From the NCBI GenBank assembly GCA_030152605.1, contig JASLJB010000312.1, positions 1-21,962 on the forward strand: a DNA stretch of 21,962 nucleotides, written 5' to 3'. A program made the position numbers and the translations under genes. This DNA is from Acinetobacter sp. (GTDB lineage Bacteria > Pseudomonadota > Gammaproteobacteria > Pseudomonadales > Moraxellaceae). A model generated the notes under the pieces. It searched no databases, was not told where the DNA came from, and saw only the letters and a list, made by a program, of their open reading frames with translations. Shown here piece by piece: positions 7,986 through 14,696 of this stretch. Numbering within the stretch: position 1 is the first letter of the stretch; every line of letters begins with the position of its first letter.

Positions 7986-8013
7986 GGTATATTATTTTTG
8001 AGCTGTTTTACAA
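7986..8013 (-). promoter_or_regulatory. Candidate sigma-70 promoter of acnA
   Basis: The minus strand shows TTGTAA (8008-8013) and TATACC (7986-7991) separated by 16 bases, in the AT-rich gap between the tatD-like gene and acnA. The boxes match the consensus at about four of six positions each. Nothing else in this 150-base gap was better. Confidence 0.35.
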
Positions 8014-8101
8014 GTACGTGATTTCAATGTATGCCAAATTAAGCTTTTCTATGTTATTGATTGGTTAAAATTTAATAAGACTTTCAGCGTCTCTGAGATG
8101 C

Positions 8102-8908
8102 TCAGCGCAACTGTAAAGCAGCGAAGGAGTTTCGCCACAGGATTGCTGCCAAGTCATCTACCGGACAGGCCAAACATTCGGCCAAAGCGCTGAGCACATA
8201 GGGCAAGTTGACCGGGGTATTGCGGGTTCGCGTTTGGGTGGAAATCTGACAGCATAACGGTGTCATATCGGGGCAGTCAGTTTCGATCACCAGATGTTCG
8301 GCACCGATGGCCTGTACCACTTGACGCAGTTTTTTGGCATTCGGGTTACTGATCTGTCCCGTGACGCCGATTTTAAACCCCATGTTGAGTAAGGCTTTGG
8401 CTTCTTGCACCCCACCACTAAAGGCATGCGCGATCCCGCCCTGCTTGAACTGATGTTGTTTCAGTTGCGCGATGACTTCGGCATGCGCTTTACGAATATG
8501 TAGCAAGATCGGTTTATCACATTGCTGCGCCAGATCGATCTGGGCTGAAAACAACTGCTGCTGACGTTTAAATAGCGCAGGCTGCTTATGCTGCGGCAAA
8601 AAAGTATCCAGTCCAATTTCACCGATCGCCACACAGTCATGTTGCGCCACAAAGTCCGCCAAGCGGTCCAGATCAGCCGGCTGATGTTGCTCGATATAAA
8701 AAGGATGTAAACCCGGTGCCAGATAGCTTTTTGGCACGGCGGCCCAAGTGGAGAGTTGTTGATGCGTGTGCAGCAAACAGTCAAAGCGGTCTGCCAAAAA
8801 GCCAATCAAGACCAAAGCCTCCACACCCGCGGCTTTAGCCTGCTGTGCCAACAGCTGCCGATCAGGATCGAAATCGGCGACATCAAAGTGGGTGTGGGTA
8901 TCAAACAT
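8102..8908 (-). CDS. TatD-family metal-dependent hydrolase (YjjV-like)
   Basis: A 268-residue TIM-barrel hydrolase of the TatD family. It opens with the metal-binding H-X-H (H5 and H7 in FDTHTHFDV), then has the glutamate of AIGEIGLD, the histidines in LLHIRKAH and IAHAFSGG, and the aspartate of VIETDCPDMTP, which together make up the two-metal site. GLHPFYIE resembles the YjjV subgroup more than TatD itself. Characterised members show 3'-5' exonuclease or deoxyribonuclease activity, while the cellular role of YjjV-like proteins is not settled. The ATG at 8908 has AAGG seven bases upstream, lying close to the stop codon of the lipoprotein gene before it (13-base gap), so the two are almost certainly co-transcribed. 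Confidence 0.9.
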   Translation of the reverse strand: MFDTHTHFDVADFDPDRQLLAQQAKAAGVEALVLIGFLADRFDCLLHTHQQLSTWAAVPKSYLAPGLHPFYIEQHQPADLDRLADFVAQHDCVAIGEIGLDTFLPQHKQPALFKRQQQLFSAQIDLAQQCDKPILLHIRKAHAEVIAQLKQHQFKQGGIAHAFSGGVQEAKALLNMGFKIGVTGQISNPNAKKLRQVVQAIGAEHLVIETDCPDMTPLCCQISTQTRTRNTPVNLPYVLSALAECLACPVDDLAAILWRNSFAALQLR

Positions 8909-8921
8909 GATTCAACCTTGC

Positions 8922-9968
8922 TTAGGGTGCTTTAGCAGCGGGTGCGTTTGGCTTGCTGTTGTTCGCAGCCACGGCAGATGCCGGTTGATCAACTTGGAGT
9001 TCAGCCGGGAAATATTCTGGTTTTAAAATACCTTGAAGATCAGCATAAGGGATCACCAAACGCGGCAAACCTACCACATAGGGACCGATCTCGTATTCAG
9101 CATATTGTAAAATCAGCCCTTGTTTGCCCAAGTAAAAATTCTCCGTCATGCTGAATTTCCAGACTTGCTCATACTCAGCCATATTGGTCGCCAGTTTGGA
9201 ACTGATGACCCAGTCTTTAAAGGCGGCATAGGCCAATTTTTCCAGCTTCGGATACTGCTGATCCAAAATCACACCTTTGAGTGGCACTTGCTGTTGGCGT
9301 TTGAGATCAAAATTAAAATAGCGCTGTGCGGAGGCGCCATGTGCACCGCCTAAGTAACTGCTGCTATTAATCACCACGGTCGCCAAAGGCGCTTCGGAAT
9401 TTAAAATCCGAGGACTGATCATCAAGCTAATTTGATGATTGGCACCCAAGGTTTTCAGCTCCTGATCCAAGGCCAAAAAGCTGTCTAGATAAGGCTGCAC
9501 TTGCTCAGACATATGCTGTGCGGCGGTCTTGGTGATACGCGCTTCAACCGCAGCACTGCTAGTGGCTGAATCAACAGCACTTGATGCAGCAGCATGCTCC
9601 GCCTTGCGATTGGCGCGTTGTTGGGTGGTCGTGCTTGGCGTTGCGGCCGGACTGTGCTGTTCATCTTGTACCGATGCCAACATCTGTTCCAGACTGGCCA
9701 AGATTGCTTGGTCAATGATTTCATCCAGTACAAACTGGTTGCTGTGCAAACGCTCTACCGAGAACTCCGGACAGCTTTTTCCACTACAGTCAGGCAGATT
9801 GAGGCTTAATTTTTCGGTACTGCCCTGCAAATTTAAAATATCTGCCTCTGCCGCAGTTGAACTTGCTTGCTCAGCGTCGGCTGTTGACGATTCAGTTTTT
9901 TTAGGTTGGCAGGCGCTGATCAGCACTGAGCAAAGCAGCACGCTCAACGCAGTTTTATAATTTAGCAT
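8922..9968 (-). CDS. DUF3298/RsiV-like lipoprotein
   Basis: A 348-residue lipoprotein. From the ATG at 9968 it begins MLNYKTALSVLLCSVLISAC, a signal peptide II with the lipobox ISA-C and lipidated Cys20; +2 is Gln, which by E. coli rules means sorting to the outer membrane. AGG lies nine bases before this ATG; a TTG at 9995 would add nine residues with no support. A low-complexity Ser/Ala/Thr/Gln linker (about residues 95-145) separates an N-terminal region with the pair C-SGKS-C from a C-terminal DUF3298-like region (the FYLGKQGLILQYAEYEIGP...VIPYADLQGIL pattern known from the RsiV C-terminal domain). Gene order and the shared C-X4-C block show it is a paralogue of the lipoprotein upstream. 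Function is unknown; DUF3298 proteins often bind glycans or muramidases, but I see no direct proof here. Confidence 0.82.
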   Translation of the reverse strand: MLNYKTALSVLLCSVLISACQPKKTESSTADAEQASSTAAEADILNLQGSTEKLSLNLPDCSGKSCPEFSVERLHSNQFVLDEIIDQAILASLEQMLASVQDEQHSPAATPSTTTQQRANRKAEHAAASSAVDSATSSAAVEARITKTAAQHMSEQVQPYLDSFLALDQELKTLGANHQISLMISPRILNSEAPLATVVINSSSYLGGAHGASAQRYFNFDLKRQQQVPLKGVILDQQYPKLEKLAYAAFKDWVISSKLATNMAEYEQVWKFSMTENFYLGKQGLILQYAEYEIGPYVVGLPRLVIPYADLQGILKPEYFPAELQVDQPASAVAANNSKPNAPAAKAP

Positions 9969-10049
9969 CGTAAAAAACCTGTTATGAGAGTTCAAATGAA
10001 TTGTTTATTAAATGATTGTTGAATAGCTTAACGCGCAAGCTTATGCCAC

Positions 10050-10967
10050 TCAATCCAGTTTTGTATCAGTTTTTAGGCCAGATGGCGCGGCAAACATCTG
10101 CGCATACACGCTTGGCTTGAGCCAAGCTTGGGTCTGCGCCTTGGACAGATAAATATCCAATGAGGCACTGTCAGCGACGATCTCATTGGCACGATAATGC
10201 AGCCCAATCCCCTCTTGATCAAAGAACCAATCGACGTTTTTCCAACTGAGTTTTTTCGCCGCCGTGATCTGTACTGCCTTGGTTTGATCTTTGAGCCAGT
10301 GCTGATACTGTTGCTGTAACCATTGATCCATGGCCGTGTGTTGCGCGGGCGCAATCACATCACCAAGTGCCAAGTGTTGTTTGGATTGCAGATTCAGAAC
10401 ATCAAAATACAGCCGTTGTTTGACACTGCGATCGCCTTGCTCACTGTCCACAGCGACTTGTAGCAACACATAAGGCCAATGCTGAGCGGCAATACTGCTG
10501 TTGAGTTGCAGTGTATAGGCTTGGTTTTGCACAAACTCATGTTGCCATGCAGCAGAGTGTTTGGCATAGACATTCACCGCCTGTTGCAGACTCAGCGGCT
10601 TATTGGCTGCGACTGGCACAGCGACCTGTTGGTGGATCACTTGCGCCAAATGGCCACTCAACCATTGATCAAACCACGGATCAGCACTGCGCAGGGTGTA
10701 AATCTCGATCTCAGCACAGGCTTTTTTGTTGCAACGCGCAACGCTATATTTGGCACGTCGCGGCGTCGCTTCAAAGCTGGGAATGGCTTCTGCACTTGAG
10801 GCTGGGGTTTGCTGTGCGGCGCTAGACGGGTTTTGCTGTGCTTCAGAAGTAGAACCCGAATCACACCCCTGTAACAGCCCAAGCCCAACACTGGCCAGCA
10901 ATAAATATAAACCCGTTCGTCTCTTGCGCTGTGTTACACGCGCTCGACTGTCCTGACCTCGCTGCAT
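10050..10967 (-). CDS. Lipoprotein related to the DUF3298-like neighbour
   Basis: About 305 residues from ATG 10967, which has GGGGATGGG upstream; TTG 10985 is the only longer start and looks weaker. After a long basic n-region (RARVTQRKRR) comes a hydrophobic stretch ending in LLQGC, with lipidated Cys at about 35. The +2 residue is Asp, which in E. coli keeps lipoproteins in the inner membrane. A Ser/Gln/Ala linker follows, then a mature domain starting with a C-X4-C pair (ARCNKKACAEIEIYTL) that aligns by eye with the C-X4-C block of the next gene, and a C-terminal WFFDQEGIGLHYRANEI segment of DUF3298 type. It lies 81 bases upstream of its paralogue, and both run into the TatD-like gene, suggesting a three-gene operon. 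Confidence 0.78.
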   Translation of the reverse strand: MQRGQDSRARVTQRKRRTGLYLLLASVGLGLLQGCDSGSTSEAQQNPSSAAQQTPASSAEAIPSFEATPRRAKYSVARCNKKACAEIEIYTLRSADPWFDQWLSGHLAQVIHQQVAVPVAANKPLSLQQAVNVYAKHSAAWQHEFVQNQAYTLQLNSSIAAQHWPYVLLQVAVDSEQGDRSVKQRLYFDVLNLQSKQHLALGDVIAPAQHTAMDQWLQQQYQHWLKDQTKAVQITAAKKLSWKNVDWFFDQEGIGLHYRANEIVADSASLDIYLSKAQTQAWLKPSVYAQMFAAPSGLKTDTKLD

Positions 10968-11078
10968 TTGCCCATCCCCACTCAAAATGATGTGTCGGCT
11001 ATTTTAGTGCAAAATCAGTCGTCGATATATTTGATATATATGAATATATGTATCTGCTGCCTGGCTTTAAAAGACATA

Positions 11079-11109
11079 AAAAAACAGCTTCACCAGGAAG
11101 CTGTTTTTT
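11079..11109 (-). terminator. Intrinsic terminator of prfC
   Basis: Arms AAAAAACAGCTT and AAGCTGTTTTTT around the loop CACCAGG form a 12-bp stem with a T-tract, about 40 bases after the prfC stop on the minus strand. The A-tract opposite makes it potentially active in both directions. Confidence 0.88.
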
Positions 11110-11147
11110 CATCTCAACAAAAGCAACAAAACTAAAGTCCTGTGCGC

Positions 11148-12737
11148 TTAGTGTTCACGCGTGGCATGGAAGTTGATATCGGGATAACGCTCTTGCATTA
11201 ACTGTAAGTTGACACGGCTCGGTGCCAAATAAGTCAAATGCCCGCCGCCATCAATCGACAGCTGATCATGGGCTTTTTTCTTAAATTCGTTAAATTTGCG
11301 CTCGTCATCACAAGACACCCAACGCACGGTGTTGATATTGACTGGCTCGTAAACACAGTCCACTTTGTATTCTTCTTTCAGGCGATAGGCCACCACGTCA
11401 AACTGGAGTACCCCGACCGCACCCACGATCAAGTCGTTGCTGATCTGCGGCATAAATACCTGTGTCGCGCCTTCTTCAGACAGCTCTTTCAAACCTTTTT
11501 GCAGTTGCTTGGATTTGAGTGGATCTTTTAAGCGCACGCGACGGAACATTTCTGGGGCAAAGTGTGGAATCCCAGTAAAGTGCAAGTCTTCGCCTGAGGT
11601 AAAAGTATCGCCAATTTGAATGGTGCCGTGGTTATGCAAACCGATGATATCACCCGGCCATGCCACTTCGAGCTGCTCACGTTCACCGGCCAAGAAGGTC
11701 AAGGCATCGCTGATCCGCACATCTTTACCGAGGCGCACGTGGTTCATTTTCAGACCTTTTTCGTATTTGCCTGAACAAATCCGCATAAAGGCAATTCGGT
11801 CACGATGTTTCGGGTCCATGTTGGCTTGGATTTTAAATACAAAGCCAGAGAAACCGGCTTCAGTCGCAGCCACTTCGCGTTCTTTGGTTGGATGCGCTTT
11901 GGGCTGTGGTGCCCATTGAATAAAGGCATTCAGAACATGATCAACCGCAAAGTTACCCAATGCAGTACCGAACAAGACTGGGGTTTGTTTGCCTTGTAGG
12001 AACTGTTCATGATCCAAAGGCTCATTGGCCATTTGCACCAACTCAAGCGACTCTTCAAATGCAGCAAAAGCCAACTCACCGACTTTTTCACGCACGTCTG
12101 GATAGTCATAGCCATCACGCACTTCAATCTCGGTAATGGTTGAACCAAAACCGGCCTTGTACATATACAGTTTGCCTTGCTCGATATGATAAACCCCAGC
12201 AAAGTCACGGCCAGTACCGAGCGGCCAGGTGATCGGCACACAACGGATCTTGAGGACATTTTCGATCTCATCCAACAGCTCTAAAGGCTCGCGGATTTCA
12301 CGGTCCATTTTGTTGACGAATGAAATAATCGGTGTATCGCGCATACGACACACTTCCATCAATTTAATGGTTCGTTCCTCGACCCCTTTTGCACCATCGA
12401 TCACCATCAAGGCCGAGTCCACGGCGGTCAAAGTACGATAAGTATCTTCCGAGAAGTCTTCATGCCCCGGGGTGTCGAGCAGGTTGATCACATGATTTTT
12501 ATAAGGAAACTGCATCACAGAGGTGGTGATAGAAATACCACGTTCTTTTTCCATCTCCATCCAGTCCGAGGTTGCGCCTCGATCTGATTTACGGCTCTTG
12601 ACCATCCCCGCCACCTGAATCGCCTTGCCCCATAACAGCAACTTCTCGGTCATGGTGGTTTTACCGGCATCGGGATGCGAAATAATCGCAAAGGTACGGC
12701 GCTGCGCCACTTGGGTGGCTAGTTCATCTTTCGACAT
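11148..12737 (-). CDS. prfC: Peptide chain release factor 3 (RF3)
   Basis: A translational GTPase that removes RF1/RF2 from the ribosome after termination. From ATG 12737 it is 529 residues, exactly the usual RF3 length, and starts MSKDELATQVAQRRTFAIISH. The reading frame stays open 16 codons further upstream, but that part matches no family member. GTPase motifs are in order: HPDAGKTT (G1, 21-28), DTPGHEDF (G3, about 88-95) and NKMD (G4, about 142-145). The RF3-specific C-terminal part follows, with VGAVGVLQFDVVAYRLKEEY. The ribosome binding site is poor (CAG only). It is divergent from the lipoprotein gene at 13164 and ends at a strong terminator, so it is probably a single-gene unit. The long leader may hold a regulatory structure (12881-12968). 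Confidence 0.96.
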   Translation of the reverse strand: MSKDELATQVAQRRTFAIISHPDAGKTTMTEKLLLWGKAIQVAGMVKSRKSDRGATSDWMEMEKERGISITTSVMQFPYKNHVINLLDTPGHEDFSEDTYRTLTAVDSALMVIDGAKGVEERTIKLMEVCRMRDTPIISFVNKMDREIREPLELLDEIENVLKIRCVPITWPLGTGRDFAGVYHIEQGKLYMYKAGFGSTITEIEVRDGYDYPDVREKVGELAFAAFEESLELVQMANEPLDHEQFLQGKQTPVLFGTALGNFAVDHVLNAFIQWAPQPKAHPTKEREVAATEAGFSGFVFKIQANMDPKHRDRIAFMRICSGKYEKGLKMNHVRLGKDVRISDALTFLAGEREQLEVAWPGDIIGLHNHGTIQIGDTFTSGEDLHFTGIPHFAPEMFRRVRLKDPLKSKQLQKGLKELSEEGATQVFMPQISNDLIVGAVGVLQFDVVAYRLKEEYKVDCVYEPVNINTVRWVSCDDERKFNEFKKKAHDQLSIDGGGHLTYLAPSRVNLQLMQERYPDINFHATREH

Positions 12738-13163
12738 AGTTAAAAATCTGCAATTTGTACACCCCAAGCCATCCATCATCAGCAATGACGAGCAATAGGC
12801 GATGGGTATAAAGGGAAAATTCTAAAATTGCTGCAATTGTATATGAAGATGGATTTGGCTTCTATCCTTTCTCACCCAGTCGCAGCAGCAGCAAAAAAGC
12901 CAGCATGCTTGAGCGGTCAGTGTAACGCTGCTGCGCTTTTAGCTTTAAGAAAGTGCTGGCATGCTGCCACGCCTCAGGCGCAAGACTCAGCAAACTGCTA
13001 TTTAAAAATAAATATTAATATTTGTTTTTAAATGACTTCTCCATATTTAATCACTATTTCCACAACAAAGATTTGTTATGCTTGGCCGATTGATCCACTT
13101 AACCGATATGGCAACAATTTTAATTCACTTCTGATTCACTTTTGATTAAAGCTTGGGGCATGC
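12738..13163. other. Divergent intergenic region between prfC and the lipoprotein gene
   Basis: This gap of about 425 bases holds no convincing gene. It contains the inverted repeats described separately (12881-12968) and an AT-rich block with the palindrome AATATTAATATT-like sequence around 13005-13035, suitable for promoters in either direction. A short frame at 12828-13031 has no ribosome binding site or family resemblance. Confidence 0.6.
12881..12968 (-). promoter_or_regulatory. Attenuator-like inverted repeats in the prfC leader
   Basis: On the minus strand, arm B (12959-12968, GGCAGCATGC) can pair with B' (12899-12908, GCATGCTGGC) at nine of ten positions, and B' is followed directly by six T (12893-12898), like a terminator. 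A second pair, CGCAGCAGC (12927-12935) in the loop and GCTGCTGCG (12881-12889) after the T-run, is perfect over nine bases and would disrupt the terminator. The order B, A', B', T6, A is what alternative hairpins in an attenuator need. Whether it is transcribed is unknown; it could also be the 3' end of a small RNA. Confidence 0.35.
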
Positions 13164-14285
13164 ATGAAAAACAATCTAATTTTAACGGGCTTGGTGTGTT
13201 CGCTGTTTCTGACGGCCTGTGGCGGTGACAGCGATGATGGCAACCCTGTCGGCAACAGCTACGTCCCGTCTCAGTACAAAAACCTAAAAGACAACTTTAC
13301 TTACGTGGCAGAACCATTGAGTGAAATTCAACGCAATGCCCTGTATGACGTCGGTTATTGGGTCGATGAAAACCCACTGATTATTTCTAATTATTCTTAT
13401 TTGTATCAGGCGAGCAATCGCCAGTTCAAATCGCTGAGCTATGCCACCTCTGGACCGAATGATCGACACTGGCGCCAAAACCCAAGCACCGATTTGGTGT
13501 TTAATATCGGCCAAAACAGATGGATTGAAAGTGATGGCAGCTTGAGCATCTCCGAAGGTCCGGTCGGCACAGAGGGCATCAAAAGTCTGTATGTGAAATC
13601 CGATACTGGGGTCAATTACTACACCCTGACCGAGAAAGACTTGTCTGGACTCAGCCTCGCTCAAGGCATGAAGCAAGGTTTTGGCAATGGTCTGCAACTG
13701 CCTGACGCGATCAAAACCCGCTACTTTAGCCGAGGTGCCAAAGCCTATGCTTGGGTGCAAGACATCACCCAACCGATCTATTCGATTCAACGATCACATA
13801 CCGTATTTGAATCCAGCAGCAACCTAAGTCCGATCTATAGCTGTCGTCGCATCAGTGAATATTGTACTAGCACCTCATCCAACTTAGAGCATGCAATTCG
13901 CAATCAAGGCTGGTATCTCAACACCGGCAAAAATGCATCGATTCAACTCATCGATCAGCAAACTGCCGAAGCCACCGCTTATGATGCTGAGCTAAAACAA
14001 ACATTAACCTATACCTTGAACTATCAAGTTGTTGCAGCAAAACAAGGCCAACCAAAGCATTTACTATTTTCTGCGCCGAATATGCAAACCCTGAAAATGC
14101 TCCAAGATTACTTTAGTGTCGGCGATGGCCAATTGGCATGGTATGAATACGATGATCAAGTCGTGAATGGTGATTATTCACTTCCAGTCCGAGGCCAACA
14201 AAGCAGCCAGTACAGCTATAACAAAACTGCGATCAATGACATCCTGACCCAGTGGACACCACGTAAAAATCCAGTGTTAGAATAA
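13164..14285 (+). CDS. Lipoprotein of unknown function
   Basis: I do not recognise the family of this 373-residue protein. It has a clear lipoprotein signal: MKNN, a hydrophobic run, and LTAC with lipidated Cys19 followed by Gly-Gly-Asp, which fits outer-membrane sorting. A short Gly/Asp-rich tether leads into a soluble domain rich in Tyr, Ser, Asn and Gln, with a cysteine pair (SCRRISEYC, about 227-234) that may form a disulfide. There are no membrane helices and no enzymatic motif I can name. The ATG at 13164 follows GGGG by six bases; another ATG four bases earlier is out of frame. It is alone on the plus strand, divergent from prfC, and followed by about 410 bases without a gene. Confidence 0.78.
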   Translation: MKNNLILTGLVCSLFLTACGGDSDDGNPVGNSYVPSQYKNLKDNFTYVAEPLSEIQRNALYDVGYWVDENPLIISNYSYLYQASNRQFKSLSYATSGPNDRHWRQNPSTDLVFNIGQNRWIESDGSLSISEGPVGTEGIKSLYVKSDTGVNYYTLTEKDLSGLSLAQGMKQGFGNGLQLPDAIKTRYFSRGAKAYAWVQDITQPIYSIQRSHTVFESSSNLSPIYSCRRISEYCTSTSSNLEHAIRNQGWYLNTGKNASIQLIDQQTAEATAYDAELKQTLTYTLNYQVVAAKQGQPKHLLFSAPNMQTLKMLQDYFSVGDGQLAWYEYDDQVVNGDYSLPVRGQQSSQYSYNKTAINDILTQWTPRKNPVLE

Positions 14286-14404
14286 AACTAGATTTCCATC
14301 CTGCACTAATCTCATGTCAGTTTATTAAGGATATTGAAGTTAATTCCATGATATTTGAATGAAATTTCTTTCAATATGAAGTAGATGCTTTAAATCCCTC
14401 CCAA

Positions 14405-14425
14405 CCTCCCTTTGTCAAAGGGAGG
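14405..14425. repeat. Short palindromic intergenic repeat
   Basis: Arms CCTCCCTTT and AAAGGGAGG around GTC form a perfect nine-bp stem, embedded in AAATCCCTCCC...GGAGC. This is a second type of dispersed palindrome, different from the one next to acnA. It may also serve as a weak terminator for the lipoprotein gene, but no T-run follows. Confidence 0.6.
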
Positions 14426-14482
14426 AGCGTTGAGTATCGTATTAAGCCTTGATTTCAAAGAAATTCCCCTCTTTGAAAAAGA

Positions 14483-14500
14483 TGAGCCATATATGGCGCA
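14483..14500. promoter_or_regulatory. Palindromic candidate activator site
   Basis: GCCATATATGGC (14486-14497) is a perfect 12-base palindrome, extended to 18 bases (TGAGCCATATATGGCGCA) with one mismatched pair. Its centre is about 180 bases before the predicted transcription start, a normal distance for a sigma-54 enhancer-binding protein. It does not match the NtrC consensus, so the regulator is unknown. Confidence 0.4.
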
Positions 14501-14645
14501 AGAAGAGAGATCTGGAACATAAGATACACGCAGCAAGTGGTATAGAAACTCAGCTTTTAAAGTTCTACTATCCTTAACTGACTGGTATTCATCCTACCCT
14601 TCCTTTTAAACAAGGAGACTGGCATCTCCAAGATTGCTAATTTAC

Positions 14646-14661
14646 TGGCACGTAATTTGCT
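14646..14661 (+). promoter_or_regulatory. Sigma-54 (-24/-12) promoter of the NCS1 permease
   Basis: TGGCACGTAATTTGCT matches the RpoN consensus TGGCACG-N4-TTGCW at every fixed position, with GG (14647-14648) and GC (14659-14660) separated by the required ten bases. Transcription would begin near 14672, giving a leader of about 25 bases with AGGA at 14685-14688 before the ATG at 14697. This also excludes the earlier in-frame starts. Confidence 0.85.
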
Positions 14662-14696
14662 CAATGTCTGTCAATAACAATTTCAGGACAACAGGC

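Larger units (their letters stand above)
14286..14696. other. Intergenic region upstream of the NCS1 permease
   Basis: This stretch of about 410 bases has no gene. From left to right it contains an AT-rich part, a palindromic REP-like repeat (14405-14425), a 12-base perfect palindrome (14486-14497) and a sigma-54 promoter (14646-14661). It is the regulatory region of the permease gene. Confidence 0.7.

Noticed and set aside
11028..11052. AT-rich imperfect palindrome upstream of the inner-membrane-type lipoprotein gene
   Set aside because: Runs of TATA give such symmetry easily; no clear -35/-10 pair could be tied to it.
12738..12785. A 16-residue N-terminal extension of RF3
   Set aside because: It matches no family member, and the ATG at 12737 gives the standard 529-residue length.
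12828..13031. A 67-codon plus-strand reading frame rich in Ala and Cys in the prfC/lipoprotein gap
   Set aside because: No ribosome binding site, no recognisable family, and it lies over the inverted repeats; Ala codons come from the GCAGCAGC-type sequence.
14634..14696. A longer N-terminus for the NCS1 permease (TTG at 14634 or ATG at 14664)
   Set aside because: These codons lie upstream of or inside the sigma-54 promoter, before the predicted transcription start, and have no ribosome binding site.
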